A stretch of DNA of 64,000 bases from Mycobacterium europaeum (GTDB lineage Bacteria; Actinomycetota; Actinomycetes; Mycobacteriales; Mycobacteriaceae): positions 1-64,000 of the forward strand of contig NZ_LQOU01000021.1 of assembly GCF_002102155.1 (NCBI RefSeq). The letters run 5' to 3'. The notes under the pieces were generated by a model. The model searched no databases. It had not been told where the DNA came from and worked only from the letters and a program-made list of their open reading frames with translations. The position numbers and the translations under genes were made by a program. This document shows, piece after piece, positions 24,768-33,564 of the stretch (position 1 is the first letter of the stretch; every line of letters starts with the position of its first letter).

Positions 24768-25673
24768 ATGACACGCACTGACCAAGACACTTGGGACCTG
24801 GCCTCCAGTGTCGGCGCCACGGCCACGATGGTCGCCGCGGCCCGGGCGCTGGCCAGCGAGGGCACCGACCCGATCATCGACGACCCGTTCGCGGCGCCGC
24901 TGGTGCGGGCCGTCGGCCTGGAGTTCTTCCGCCGCCTGGTGGACGGCGACGTGGCTCCCGCCGATGCCCGCGACGGCGAACGGGACCTGCAGCTGGAAAC
25001 GGATTCGATCGCCGTGCGCACCCGCTTCTTCGACGACTTCTTTCTCAACGCCGCCCGCGACGGCATCCGGCAGTCGGTGATCCTGGCCGCCGGCCTGGAC
25101 GCCCGCGCATACCGGCTGGGCTGGCCGCCCGGCAGCGTGGTCTACGAGGTCGATCAGCCCAAGGTCGTCGAGTTCAAGACCGCCGCCATGGCGCAGCTGG
25201 GTGCCACCCCCACCGCCGACCGGCGCACCGTCAGCGTCGACCTGCGCGACGATTGGCCGGACGCGTTGCGGCACAGCGGGTTCGACGCGGCGCAGCCGAC
25301 GTCGTGGAGCGCCGAGGGCCTGCTGATGTACCTGCCGCCGGAGGCCCAGGACCAGCTGTTCGACAACATCACCGAGCTCAGCGCGCCCGGAAGCATGTTG
25401 GCCACGGAGTTCCACGGCGACTCCGGGCGGACGATGACCGAACGCGCGCAGCAGTTCAACGAGCGGTGGGCCAACCTGGGCTGCGACATCGACCTGTCGG
25501 GGCTGTTCTTCGACGGCGAGCGCAGCAATGTCGTGGACTACCTGACGGGCCGGGGCTGGCAGGTCAGCACCCGGGAGCGGCGGGAGTACTTCGCCGATTA
25601 CGGCCTCGTCTTCCCGGACGACGAGACGTCGCAGCTGCGCAACATCGTCGCGGTCACCGCGACGCTGAGCTGA
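24768..25673 (+). CDS. Putative SAM-dependent methyltransferase, TIGR00027 family (Rv0731c-like)
   Basis: The 301-residue protein has the family N-terminus [21 protein letters not shown], the motif [31 protein letters not shown] and [12 protein letters not shown], all hallmarks of the expanded mycobacterial family once called Leo or LCMT-like. SAM binding is expected; the substrate is unknown. A GGGAGC-type ribosome site precedes the ATG. It is divergent from secY and convergent with the GNAT gene. Three paralogues lie in tandem at 33565-36380. Confidence 0.92.
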   Translation: MTRTDQDTWDLASSVGATATMVAAARALASEGTDPIIDDPFAAPLVRAVGLEFFRRLVDGDVAPADARDGERDLQLETDSIAVRTRFFDDFFLNAARDGIRQSVILAAGLDARAYRLGWPPGSVVYEVDQPKVVEFKTAAMAQLGATPTADRRTVSVDLRDDWPDALRHSGFDAAQPTSWSAEGLLMYLPPEAQDQLFDNITELSAPGSMLATEFHGDSGRTMTERAQQFNERWANLGCDIDLSGLFFDGERSNVVDYLTGRGWQVSTRERREYFADYGLVFPDDETSQLRNIVAVTATLS

Positions 25674-25685
25674 ACCCCGGAGCGG

Positions 25686-26369
25686 CTACGGCTTTGCCGT
25701 GGCTTCGGCGGGCTTGGCGGCCGGAGCCCGCACCACCATCGGCACGGCGGGGAAGCACCAGGCCATCTCGGTGCGCGACTTGCGCAGCGCGGCGGTGCCG
25801 TAACCCTTCTTGCGGTGCCCGGGGTGGATCCAGATCCGCACGTTGACCTCGCCGCCCAGCAGCTCGCCGAACACCATCCCCACCTTTTCGCCCGAGTCGA
25901 CCGCGACGAACCAGGCGGCCTCCTCGTCGTCGAGGCGTCCGAGCGCCGCGCTGATCTCGTCGTCGAGGTTGCCGGCCGGTCCGCCGGAGCCGTCGCCGGC
26001 GGCGCCCATGTCCTCGGTGCGGGCGGCGAAGATGTCGCGGTCCTTCTCGGCGGAGAACGGCCGCAGCTCGAGGGTCTCCCCCGAGCTGGCCGGGCGCTCG
26101 CCGAGGGTGAAGCTGAGTTGTTTGTTCAGGTCCTCGAGTTCGGCCAGGATCTTGCGGCGCGAGTCGATGGTGAGCTGATCGAAGGACATACCCATCACCG
26201 CTTCGGCGGCGACATGAGAGGTGTCGAGCAGGCGGACGATCGCCTCGACCGCGGCCGCCTTGTTCTCCGATTCCACCACGACATCGGCGATTTCGTGCCG
26301 CCGCTCAAGGGCTTTCAACAGGGCGTCGGCGATTTCGCGGCGGGCGGCTTTGCGGTCGTGGTCGGTCAT
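25686..26369 (-). CDS. GNAT acetyltransferase with GyrA coiled-coil-like N-terminus (Rv0730-like)
   Basis: The 227-residue protein's C-terminal half (about residues 100-215) is a GNAT fold with AAWFVAVDSGEKVGMVFGELL and the acetyl-CoA loop HRKKGYGTAALRKS. The first about 80 residues (ALLKALERRHEIADVVV, AIVRLLDTSHVAAEAVMGMSF, IDSRRKILAELEDLNKQLSF) resemble the coiled-coil segment of gyrase/topoisomerase IV subunit A. This resemblance is by eye. The substrate is unknown. It lies 9 bp after xylB on the same strand. Confidence 0.8.
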   Translation of the reverse strand: MTDHDRKAARREIADALLKALERRHEIADVVVESENKAAAVEAIVRLLDTSHVAAEAVMGMSFDQLTIDSRRKILAELEDLNKQLSFTLGERPASSGETLELRPFSAEKDRDIFAARTEDMGAAGDGSGGPAGNLDDEISAALGRLDDEEAAWFVAVDSGEKVGMVFGELLGGEVNVRIWIHPGHRKKGYGTAALRKSRTEMAWCFPAVPMVVRAPAAKPAEATAKP

Positions 26370-26378
26370 TGCACCAGC

Positions 26379-27746
26379 CTAGAACGCCGGGGGAGGTAGC
26401 GCGCTACATCTGCGGTTTCCCAGCTCCAGGAATCGCTGGTAGCGGCCCTCGATCGCGGCCGCCCAACCGGGGTCGGGTTCGACGACGCGTTCGGTGCGCG
26501 CCCATCGGGCCGCGTCGGCGATCGCGGTCTCCAGGCCGACCGCCATGCGCGCGAGGAAGGCAGCACCCAGCGCCGCGCCCTCGGGCACCCCGGACACCTC
26601 GACCGGCCGCCCGGTGGCGTCGGCGATCGCCTGCATCCACGGCCCGACCCGGGTGCCGCCGCCCGTGGCGACGATGCGGGCCACCGGCGCCCCGCTCAGT
26701 TCGATGAGCTGGCGCACCACGAAGCCCGACGCCTCGTACGCGGCCCGGCGCAGCGCGGCGGCGTCGTGGGTGAGGTCCACGGCGTCCAGCGTCGCCCGGC
26801 GATCGGGGTCGTGGAACGGGGTGCGCTCCCCGCGGATGTAGGGCGACCACACCGGCACCCGCCCGGGCCGGGCGGCGGCAGGGTCGCCGGCCGCAACCAC
26901 GCGGTCCACCCAGCCGAGGAACAGCCCGCCGGCGTTGCTGGCCCCGCCGATCTGGCTCTTGCCCGCGGCGGTGTGGGGGATCGTCCACAGGCCGGGCACC
27001 TGCCGGGCCTCTCCGAGGGTGGTCCACACGATCAACGTGGTGCCGCACAGCACCAGCACGTCGCCCTCGCGGTCCGCGCCGGCCACGATCTGCTCGCACA
27101 GGGCATCGATCGCGCCGACCGCCAGCGCGGCGCCGCGGCCGCGCACCTGCCCCGCGGCGGCCCCCATGCTCTCGACCCGCGGCATCTGGTCGGGCCGCGC
27201 GCCGCGTTCGGCGCACGCCTCGGGACTCCAGCCCGTGCCGTCGAACAGCGGATACGCGGTCGCGGCGGTGGCGAAGTCGATCACCGGCTCGCCGCCCAGC
27301 GCGTGGTTGGCCACCGCCGGCGCCGGCCAGTAACCGGCCGCGTCAGGGGCCCGCGCCGCGGTCCAGCGCAGGAATTCGGCGGCCTCGCCCAGGGCCGGCA
27401 GCGGCTGCGCCTGCTGATCCGGCGTTCGGCCGCGCTCGTCGCCGTACAGCAGCCCCGGCGTGACCGGCACCCCCGCCGCGTCGACGGCCGTCAGCGACGG
27501 CACCATCGCCGACACGGCCACCGCGCGCACGTCCGGCCCGCCCAGCCTTTCCAGGGCCGCCACCGGTCCCCGCCGCCACGCCTCGTCGGCGTCGTGCTCG
27601 AGCCGGTTCGGCGCCGGCACCCGCAGCTGATGCGGGATCCGCACCCGCGCCGTCACCCGGCCGTCCGCGTCCGCGGCGACCGCCTTGACCGCGGTGCTGC
27701 CGACGTCGATGCCAATTGTGACGTCTTCGCGTGACACGGGCGTCAC
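26379..27746 (-). CDS. xylB: FGGY-family carbohydrate kinase (xylulokinase-like)
   Basis: The 455-residue kinase has the ATPase phosphate loop IGIDVGSTAVKAVAADADG at residues 11-29 and VARIVATGGGTRVGPWMQAIADATG in the C-terminal ATP domain. It should phosphorylate a sugar or sugar alcohol. The GTG start at 27746 is 21 bp from the divergent serA2. With an aldolase and dehydrogenase next door, a pathway phosphorylating a ketose or sugar acid before aldol cleavage is plausible; the exact sugar is unknown. It corresponds to Rv0729. Confidence 0.88.
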   Translation of the reverse strand: MTPVSREDVTIGIDVGSTAVKAVAADADGRVTARVRIPHQLRVPAPNRLEHDADEAWRRGPVAALERLGGPDVRAVAVSAMVPSLTAVDAAGVPVTPGLLYGDERGRTPDQQAQPLPALGEAAEFLRWTAARAPDAAGYWPAPAVANHALGGEPVIDFATAATAYPLFDGTGWSPEACAERGARPDQMPRVESMGAAAGQVRGRGAALAVGAIDALCEQIVAGADREGDVLVLCGTTLIVWTTLGEARQVPGLWTIPHTAAGKSQIGGASNAGGLFLGWVDRVVAAGDPAAARPGRVPVWSPYIRGERTPFHDPDRRATLDAVDLTHDAAALRRAAYEASGFVVRQLIELSGAPVARIVATGGGTRVGPWMQAIADATGRPVEVSGVPEGAALGAAFLARMAVGLETAIADAARWARTERVVEPDPGWAAAIEGRYQRFLELGNRRCSALPPPAF

Positions 27747-27767
27747 CGTACGCCAGCATTGGGGTTC

Positions 27768-28748
27768 GTGACGTCAAGACCGCGCGCCCTGGTGACCGCC
27801 CCCCTGCGGGGGCCGGGTTTCGCCAAGCTCCGCGAGCTGGCCGACGTGGTCTACGACCCCTGGATCGAGCAGAGCCCGCTGCGGATCTACAGCGCCGAGC
27901 AACTGGCCGACCGCATCGCCGCGGAAGGCGCCGATGTCGTTGTGGTGGAAAGCGACTCGGTGGCCGGGCCGGTGTTCGAGCGGGGGCTGCGGGTGATCGC
28001 ATCCACCCGCGGGGACCCCAACAACGTCGACGTCGCCGCGGCCACCGCGGCCGGTGTCCCGGTGCTGAACACGCCGGGCCGCAACGCTGACGCGGTCGCC
28101 GAGATGACGGTGGCCCTGCTGCTCGCCGCCACCCGCGGGCTGCTGCCCGCGGACACGGATGTCCGCAGCGGCAAAGTCTTTCGCGACGGCACCATCCCCT
28201 ATCAGCGGTTCCGCAGCTGGGAGATCGCCGGGCGCACCGCCGGGTTGGTGGGCCTGGGTGCCGTCGGCCGGGCCACCGCGTGGCGGCTGGCCGGGCTGGG
28301 CATGCGCGTCATCGCCCACGATCCGTACAACGACGACGCGCGGCACGGCCTCGACGAGCTGCTGGGTGAGGCGGATGTCGTCTCCCTGCACGCGCCCGTC
28401 ACCGACGACACCGTCGGCATGATCGGGGCGCCGCAGTTCGCCGCCATGCGCGACGGCGCGGTCTTCCTCAACACCGCCCGCGCCCAGCTGCACGACACCG
28501 AGGCGCTCGTCGAGGCGCTGCGCGGGGGCAAGGTGGCCGCCGCCGGACTGGACCACTTCGTCGGCGAATGGCTGCCCACCGACCACCCGCTGGTCGGGAT
28601 GCCCAACGTCGTGCTGACGCCCCACATCGGCGGCGCCACGTGGAACACCGAGGCGCGGCAGGCGCAAATGGTGGCCGACGACCTCGAAGCGCTGCTGGCC
28701 GGTGACCGGCCCGCCCACATCGTCAACCCGGAGGTGCTGGCCTCATGA
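27768..28748 (+). CDS. serA2: D-isomer-specific 2-hydroxyacid dehydrogenase
   Basis: The 326-residue protein has the NAD motif GLVGLGAVGRATAWRL with ADVVSLHAPVTDDT, FLNTARAQLHD (catalytic Arg region) and VLTPHIGGATWNTEA (catalytic His). It lacks the regulatory ACT tail of true SerA. GTG 27768 was preferred because it gives the length of Rv0728c; TTG 27759 is the alternative. Translation is coupled to fucA (4-bp overlap). It probably oxidises or reduces a sugar-derived 2-hydroxyacid. Confidence 0.9.
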   Translation: MTSRPRALVTAPLRGPGFAKLRELADVVYDPWIEQSPLRIYSAEQLADRIAAEGADVVVVESDSVAGPVFERGLRVIASTRGDPNNVDVAAATAAGVPVLNTPGRNADAVAEMTVALLLAATRGLLPADTDVRSGKVFRDGTIPYQRFRSWEIAGRTAGLVGLGAVGRATAWRLAGLGMRVIAHDPYNDDARHGLDELLGEADVVSLHAPVTDDTVGMIGAPQFAAMRDGAVFLNTARAQLHDTEALVEALRGGKVAAAGLDHFVGEWLPTDHPLVGMPNVVLTPHIGGATWNTEARQAQMVADDLEALLAGDRPAHIVNPEVLAS

Positions 28749-29398
28749 AATCGGTCCCCCACCCCGAGACCGCGGTGCTGGACGCGGCCAAGGACATGCT
28801 GCGCCGCGGCCTCGTCGAGGGAACCGCCGGCAACATCTCCGCGCGGCGCTCCGACGGGAACATCGTCATCACGCCGTCGTCGGTCGACTACCGCGACATG
28901 CAGCTCGGCGACCTCGTTCTGGTCGATCCGGACGGCGCCGTGCTGCACGCGGCGGACGGCCGCTCGCCGTCGTCGGAGATGCAGCTGCACCTGGCCTGCT
29001 ACCGCGCATTCGACGACGTCGGCAGCGTCATCCACAGCCATCCGGTGTGGGCGACCATGTTCGCGGTTGCGCACCAACCGATCCCGGCCTGCATCGACGA
29101 GTTCGCCGTCTACTGCGGCGGCGACGTCCGGTGCACCGAGTACGCCGCCTCGGGAACGCCCGACGTCGGCGCCAACGCGGTCAAGGCGCTCGACGGCCGG
29201 GGCGCCGCGTTGATCGCCAACCACGGCCTGGTGGCCGTGGGCCCGCGGCCGGACAAGGTGCTGCACATCACCGCACTGGTGGAGCGCACCGCCCAGATCG
29301 TCTGGGGCGCAAGGGCGCTCGGCTGCGCGGTGCCCATCCCCGAGGACGTGAACCGCAACTTCGCCGGCGTCTACGGCTACCTGCGGGCGAACGCCTGA
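28745..29398 (+). CDS. fucA: Class II aldolase (L-fuculose-phosphate aldolase-like)
   Basis: The 217-residue protein has the class II aldolase/adducin fold: GLVEGTAGNISARRSDG (phosphate site), VIHSHPVWATMFAVA (zinc His pair) and LIANHGLVAVG (third zinc His). It cleaves a phosphorylated ketose to DHAP and an aldehyde. The ATG overlaps the serA2 stop (ATGA) and its TGA overlaps the next ATG (TGATG), so three genes are coupled. It corresponds to Rv0727c. Confidence 0.9.
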   Translation: MKSVPHPETAVLDAAKDMLRRGLVEGTAGNISARRSDGNIVITPSSVDYRDMQLGDLVLVDPDGAVLHAADGRSPSSEMQLHLACYRAFDDVGSVIHSHPVWATMFAVAHQPIPACIDEFAVYCGGDVRCTEYAASGTPDVGANAVKALDGRGAALIANHGLVAVGPRPDKVLHITALVERTAQIVWGARALGCAVPIPEDVNRNFAGVYGYLRANA

Positions 29399-30315
29399 TG
29401 CGCCCCGTCCGGTTCGGTGACGCGCGCGTGACGCGGGTAGTCGAACTCCAATTCGACCTCGGAGCACAATTTTTTCCGCACACCCCGCCATCAGGTTGGC
29501 GCGACAACGCCGACCTGTTGGTGCCGGACTTCTTCGACCCCTCGACCGATCAGTGGCACATCGCGATCCAAAGCTGGGTGATCGAGGTCGACGGGCTGAC
29601 CGTCGTGGTGGACACCGGTGTCGGCAATGACCGCCCGCGTCCCCACATGCCGCCCCTGGACCACCTCAACACCGGGTTCCTGGCCGCGCTCGGGTCGGCG
29701 GGCGTCGACCGCGCCGCCGTGGACGTGGTGGTGAACACCCACATCCACTCCGACCACGTCGGGTGGAACACCATGCTCGAGAGCGGCACGTGGGTGCCGA
29801 CGTTTCCCAACGCCCGATACCTGTTGCCCGCCAGTGACTTTCACTTCTTCGCGCCCGACGGCCCCGCGGCGCGGCGGACGCCGCGCACCGACGAGGAAGC
29901 GGCGCAGCAGCGAGGCGACGGGCTGGTGTTCGCCGACAGCGTGGCGCCCATCGACGCGGCGGGCCAGCTCGTCCAATGGTCGGATGACCACCAGGTCAGC
30001 CGGTCGCTGCGGCTGCGGCCCGCCCCCGGGCACACCCCCGGCTCCTCGGTGCTGTGGCTGGATGCGGGCGAGCCGGCGGTCTTCGTGGGCGACCTGACCC
30101 ACAGCCCGCTGCAACTCCGCCGCCCCGCCGACGCCTGCGCCTTCGACGTCGACGCGGCGGCCGCCGCGGCGACCCGCCGCCGGATCTTCACCGAGGCGGT
30201 CCGGGCGAAGGCGGCCGTCCTCCCCGCGCACTACCCCGGCTGCGGCGGTGCGACGATCCGCGCCGAGGAAGACCGGTTCGACGTCGACGACTGGCTGGAC
30301 TTCGAATCCCTCTGA
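29398..30315 (+). CDS. Metallo-beta-lactamase-fold hydrolase
   Basis: The 305-residue protein has the zinc motif NTHIHSDHVGWN (HxHxDH, about residues 118-129), later APGHTPGSSVLWL, GDLTHSPLQL and LPAHYPGCGGATI, consistent with a dinuclear lactonase or thioesterase. It is coupled to fucA through TGATG and so is the fourth enzyme of the sugar locus, where a lactonase step would fit (inference). It converges on the SDR gene with 3 bp between stops. Confidence 0.88.
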   Translation: MRPVRFGDARVTRVVELQFDLGAQFFPHTPPSGWRDNADLLVPDFFDPSTDQWHIAIQSWVIEVDGLTVVVDTGVGNDRPRPHMPPLDHLNTGFLAALGSAGVDRAAVDVVVNTHIHSDHVGWNTMLESGTWVPTFPNARYLLPASDFHFFAPDGPAARRTPRTDEEAAQQRGDGLVFADSVAPIDAAGQLVQWSDDHQVSRSLRLRPAPGHTPGSSVLWLDAGEPAVFVGDLTHSPLQLRRPADACAFDVDAAAAAATRRRIFTEAVRAKAAVLPAHYPGCGGATIRAEEDRFDVDDWLDFESL

Positions 30316-30318
30316 CAG

Positions 30319-31173
30319 CTATAGCGTTTCGGATTGATCGGCTCGAAGCTGGCGGAACAGCCTCATCCGGTGGACGTTGACCCGATAGAACAGGCCCGGA
30401 AACCGGCGGTACAGGTGCCAGATCACCCGCACCACAGCGGGAAAAACGATCAGCGGTCGATTCCGGTCCGCGCCACGCAGGATGGCGCGGGCCGCAGCCT
30501 CGGCGCTCATCTGGGGCATCAGATAATGGGTGCGCCGACTCAACGTCGCCACCTGCTCGCGCGGCATGTTGACCACGACCATGTTGTCGTAGATTTTCGT
30601 CTTCATGTCGCCCGGACATGCTGCACTCACCTTCACGCCGAGGTCCACTCCCTCGGCCCGCAGGGAAAGCGAAAGGCCGACGATCCCATGCTTGCTGGTG
30701 CAGTATGCAGCGTTGCCCGGCTGGGGAATCAGCCCGCTCAGCGAGGAGACGTTGATGATGTGCCCGTGGCCCTGGCGCGCCATCGCCTGGTAGGCGTGCA
30801 CCGTCCCATGCACCACGCCCAGCAAGTCGACATCGAGCACGCGGCGCCATTGCTGCATCGATAGGTCGCGCGAATCGCCGCCGATCGCGACGCCGGCATT
30901 GTTGATCATGTAGTCGATGCGTCCGTATTCGGAGACGGTGTTCTCGATCAGCTTCACCACCTCGATTTGGTTGGCCACGTCGACCGGCACGGCAGCAGCC
31001 GGTGTGCCGGCATGCGCCAGGCGCTCCGCTACCCGACGTGCCGCCTCGCCGTCGATATCGGCGACCACGACCGTCGCGCCTCGACGCCCGAGCTCCTCGC
31101 AGAGCGCTTCGCCCAGACCCATCCCGCCACCGGTAACGACCGCCACGGCGTCCTCGAAGTTCTTGAACCGCAT
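30319..31173 (-). CDS. Short-chain dehydrogenase/reductase
   Basis: The 284-residue classical SDR has VVTGGGMGLGEALCEEL (TGxxxGxG, residues 13-21), DYMINNAGVAIGG, the catalytic Ser in NVSSLSG and YCTSKHG (Tyr-xxx-Lys). The C-terminal extension with FPAVVRVIWHLYRRFPGLFYRVNVHR is seen in mycobacterial SDRs acting on lipids or steroids. It is divergent from the TetR at 31246 across an unusually AT-rich 72-bp gap, so probably under its control. Confidence 0.9.
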   Translation of the reverse strand: MRFKNFEDAVAVVTGGGMGLGEALCEELGRRGATVVVADIDGEAARRVAERLAHAGTPAAAVPVDVANQIEVVKLIENTVSEYGRIDYMINNAGVAIGGDSRDLSMQQWRRVLDVDLLGVVHGTVHAYQAMARQGHGHIINVSSLSGLIPQPGNAAYCTSKHGIVGLSLSLRAEGVDLGVKVSAACPGDMKTKIYDNMVVVNMPREQVATLSRRTHYLMPQMSAEAAARAILRGADRNRPLIVFPAVVRVIWHLYRRFPGLFYRVNVHRMRLFRQLRADQSETL

Positions 31174-31194
31174 GACCGGGTCCTCTCCGGCGAG

Positions 31195-31225
31195 TTAGCG
31201 TTGATTTTGCTACATTCGCTATAAT
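31195..31225. promoter_or_regulatory. AT-rich divergent promoter/operator region
   Basis: A consensus TATAAT at 31220-31225 lies 20 bp before the TetR ATG, in a stretch far more AT-rich than the surroundings. TAGCG (31196-31200) and CGCTA (31217-31221) form a short inverted repeat with a 16-bp centre that would cover the -10. No convincing -35 was found. Confidence 0.4.
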
Positions 31226-31245
31226 ATTACTCTTGATATAGATTT

Positions 31246-31920
31246 ATGGAAGGAGCCGCGACGGCAAGCGAGATGAGCCTGCGCGAACGCAAGCGGCGGC
31301 AGACCAGGCAGGAGCTGATCGGCGCGGCCATGCGGCTGTTCGGGGAGAAGGGTTACGAGCAGACCACAGTCGCCGAAATCGCCTCAACTGCAGGTGTTTC
31401 CACGAAGACATTCTTCAACTACTTCGCGAGCAAGGACGAAGTCCTTTTTCCCCACCTAGCGCGCCGGATCGAAACCGCGGTGGCGCTCATCGAGCAGCGC
31501 GGATCCGATGATCGGATGGCCGATGTGCTCGTGGCGGCGATGCAGCACATGCTGGCCGACGCCCTCACCGAGGAAGTCGAGGGCGGTCTGGCCGCGGCCC
31601 GGTTGCCGATGATCCTGTCGGTGCCAGCCGTCCAAGCGGCCACCCTGCACCGCTACTTCCTGGCCGAGGCTCAATTGGCACGGGCACTACACGGCGCCTA
31701 TTCCGACGTGCTCGACCCGGTGGCCGCTGCCGCCGTCATCGGTTCGGTCATGGGGGCGGCGATTGCCGCGGCGCTCATGTGCCTGCAAGGTAGCGGCACG
31801 GCCGAAGAACTGCGCGCCGCGGTCGAACACGCCGTCGATATCGCGATCCGCGGCGTGGACAACCTGTCCCCTAGGTGGCGCCCCGCCACTGGCGCGGCGA
31901 GGCGCCGTGCGCCCGGCTGA
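31246..31920 (+). CDS. TetR/AcrR-family transcriptional regulator
   Basis: The 224-residue protein has RERKRRQTRQELIGAAMRLF followed by the helix-turn-helix TVAEIASTAGVSTKTFFNYFASK at about residues 43-65. The C-terminal domain is helical. The ATG at 31246 has no ribosome site and could be read leaderless from the TATAAT at 31220; an internal ATG at 31273 is the alternative. The 3' end overlaps the convergent AraC gene by 50 bp. It probably represses the divergent SDR. Confidence 0.88.
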   Translation: MEGAATASEMSLRERKRRQTRQELIGAAMRLFGEKGYEQTTVAEIASTAGVSTKTFFNYFASKDEVLFPHLARRIETAVALIEQRGSDDRMADVLVAAMQHMLADALTEEVEGGLAAARLPMILSVPAVQAATLHRYFLAEAQLARALHGAYSDVLDPVAAAAVIGSVMGAAIAAALMCLQGSGTAEELRAAVEHAVDIAIRGVDNLSPRWRPATGAARRRAPG

Positions 31921-32722
31921 ACAGCCGGCTGAAATAGCCGGGATCGAGCATCCCGACCCGCCTGGCGACCTCCCGGATGGGCAGGTCGGTGTCGGCCAGC
32001 AACCCGCGGGCCGCGGCCATCCGGCGCTCGGTGATCCACTCGCCCACGGTGCGTCCGGTGCGGCGCCGCACGACGGTGGTCAGGTGTCCGGGTGTGACGC
32101 CGAGCTCGTCGGCGACATCGCGTAGCGACAACGGCCCGGTGTGGCGCCGGTCGATCGCATCGAACACCGCGGCCAGCACAGGTTCGCCGGCGCGCTGCAG
32201 CTCGGCCACCGCCGGTCCCGCCAGCCGCGCGAGATCGATCAGCAGCAGCGTCAGATGCGCCAGGGCCGCCTGCCGATAACCGTCCTGCCGCGCGAGCAGC
32301 TCGGCTTCGATCGACCTGATCGCCGCGTCCCATGCCGGCCGTCGCGCAGCGGGCACCTCCAGCCGCAGGATCCCGCCCGCGCGCCCGTGCAGGAAGGGGA
32401 ACAGCAGCGGGTGCCCTCCCCACGCCGGCCAGGGCGATCGCCCGTCCTCGCCCAGCGCCGCGGGGTCGAAGAACACCGCGACACCGTCGTCGCGGCCCTC
32501 CAGCCGCCCCGGGTCGAGCACCTGACCCGCAGCCGCCACGTAGACGAGCGAGGCCGAGGGCAGGTACCAGAGCGCCGGAAAGTCGTGGATGTGGCGACCG
32601 CGCTCGACGAAATCCTCGGGAGCCGACCGCACCACCGACACCGGGGGCGTATCCGGATCCGTGCGGTACGCATAGATCGGCACGCCCGCCCTGCGCCGGA
32701 CCATTTGAGTCGGTCGCGTCAT
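31871..32722 (-). CDS. AraC-family transcriptional regulator
   Basis: The 283-residue protein's N-terminal half looks like a cupin sensor (HIHDFPALWYLPSASLVYVAAAGQVLDPG). The C-terminal ~100 residues are two helix-turn-helices (LSLRDVADELGVTPGHLTTV; IREVARRVGMLDPGYFSRLF) ending RAHGASPRQWR, the AraC signature. It is divergent from the class I methyltransferase at 32788 (65-bp gap), a possible target. Confidence 0.92.
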   Translation of the reverse strand: MTRPTQMVRRRAGVPIYAYRTDPDTPPVSVVRSAPEDFVERGRHIHDFPALWYLPSASLVYVAAAGQVLDPGRLEGRDDGVAVFFDPAALGEDGRSPWPAWGGHPLLFPFLHGRAGGILRLEVPAARRPAWDAAIRSIEAELLARQDGYRQAALAHLTLLLIDLARLAGPAVAELQRAGEPVLAAVFDAIDRRHTGPLSLRDVADELGVTPGHLTTVVRRRTGRTVGEWITERRMAAARGLLADTDLPIREVARRVGMLDPGYFSRLFSRAHGASPRQWRGAT

Positions 32723-32787
32723 GCCGCCAAAAATAGTCCCACTTTGACCGATGATCAGCCAATTCCTGAGCTTGCCAGCGGTTCACC

Positions 32788-33444
32788 ATGGGTGATGTGA
32801 CGAAACATCATCCACATGACTACCTGCCCGCCGCCGGCCACGACGCGCTGCTGCCGGCCTACGACCTGATGTCACGCCTGATGGGCATGCGAACGGCCTA
32901 CGACACCCTCATCGCGCAGGCCGAGCTCGCCGATTGCCGTCGGATCCTTGAAATCGGCTGCGGTACAGGAAACCTGATCATCCGTGCCAAACGCGCCCAT
33001 CCCCGCGTGGAGGCGATCGGATGCGATCCCGACCCGCGCGCTCTGCGCCGCGCGCGGCGAAAGTCGGTAAAGCTGAGCGGCATTCGCTTCGAGCAGGGCT
33101 ACGCGCAACGGCTCCCCTACGCCGACGGCGAATTCGACCGGGTGCTGTCATCGATGATGCTGCACCATCTCGACGACGACGCGAAAACCGCCGCGGCAGC
33201 CGAGGTCTTCCGCGTCCTTCGCCCCGGCGGCCGGCTGCACCTGGTTGACATCGGCGGTGACCTGACCGCCGCCGATGGCCTGGGCGCACGACTCATCCTG
33301 CGCAGCCACCACGCGGCCGGCAACCTCGGCGACGCCATCCCGCGACTGCTGACGGCGGCGGGATTCGATTGCACCCAGGTCGCCACGCACCGGCAGCGCG
33401 TCGTCGGACGACTCACCTACTATCGCGCCACCCGGCCCGCCTGA
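32788..33444 (+). CDS. Class I SAM-dependent methyltransferase
   Basis: The 218-residue protein has motif I ILEIGCGTGNLI at about residues 51-62, AIGCDPDPRALRRARR after strand 2, DGEFDRVLSSMMLHHLDDD and VLRPGGRLHLVDIGG. This is the UbiE/Methyltransf_11 pattern and differs from the TIGR00027 methyltransferases nearby. The ATG at 32788 has no clear ribosome site (an in-frame GTG follows). The substrate is unknown; divergent pairing with an AraC regulator is the only clue. Confidence 0.88.
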   Translation: MGDVTKHHPHDYLPAAGHDALLPAYDLMSRLMGMRTAYDTLIAQAELADCRRILEIGCGTGNLIIRAKRAHPRVEAIGCDPDPRALRRARRKSVKLSGIRFEQGYAQRLPYADGEFDRVLSSMMLHHLDDDAKTAAAAEVFRVLRPGGRLHLVDIGGDLTAADGLGARLILRSHHAAGNLGDAIPRLLTAAGFDCTQVATHRQRVVGRLTYYRATRPA

Positions 33445-33524
33445 CGCGGGTCGCGTTCAGCGCGCCATCAGCCCAGCTTGCCGCCAACCGGTGCAGGCGT
33501 ACAGTGGGAGAAGCTTGTTAAATT

Positions 33525-33539
33525 GGCTAAATATTAGCC
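33525..33539. promoter_or_regulatory. Short AT-rich palindrome upstream of methyltransferase array
   Basis: GGCTAA-ATA-TTAGCC is a perfect 6-bp inverted repeat 25 bp before the first of three tandem methyltransferase genes, in a locally AT-rich stretch. It may be an operator or simply overlap the -10 region. The related sequence tgctaagtaaatg precedes the paralogue at 24768. Confidence 0.35.
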
Positions 33540-33564
33540 TTGCTACTCCTGAAGAGGGGCGAAC

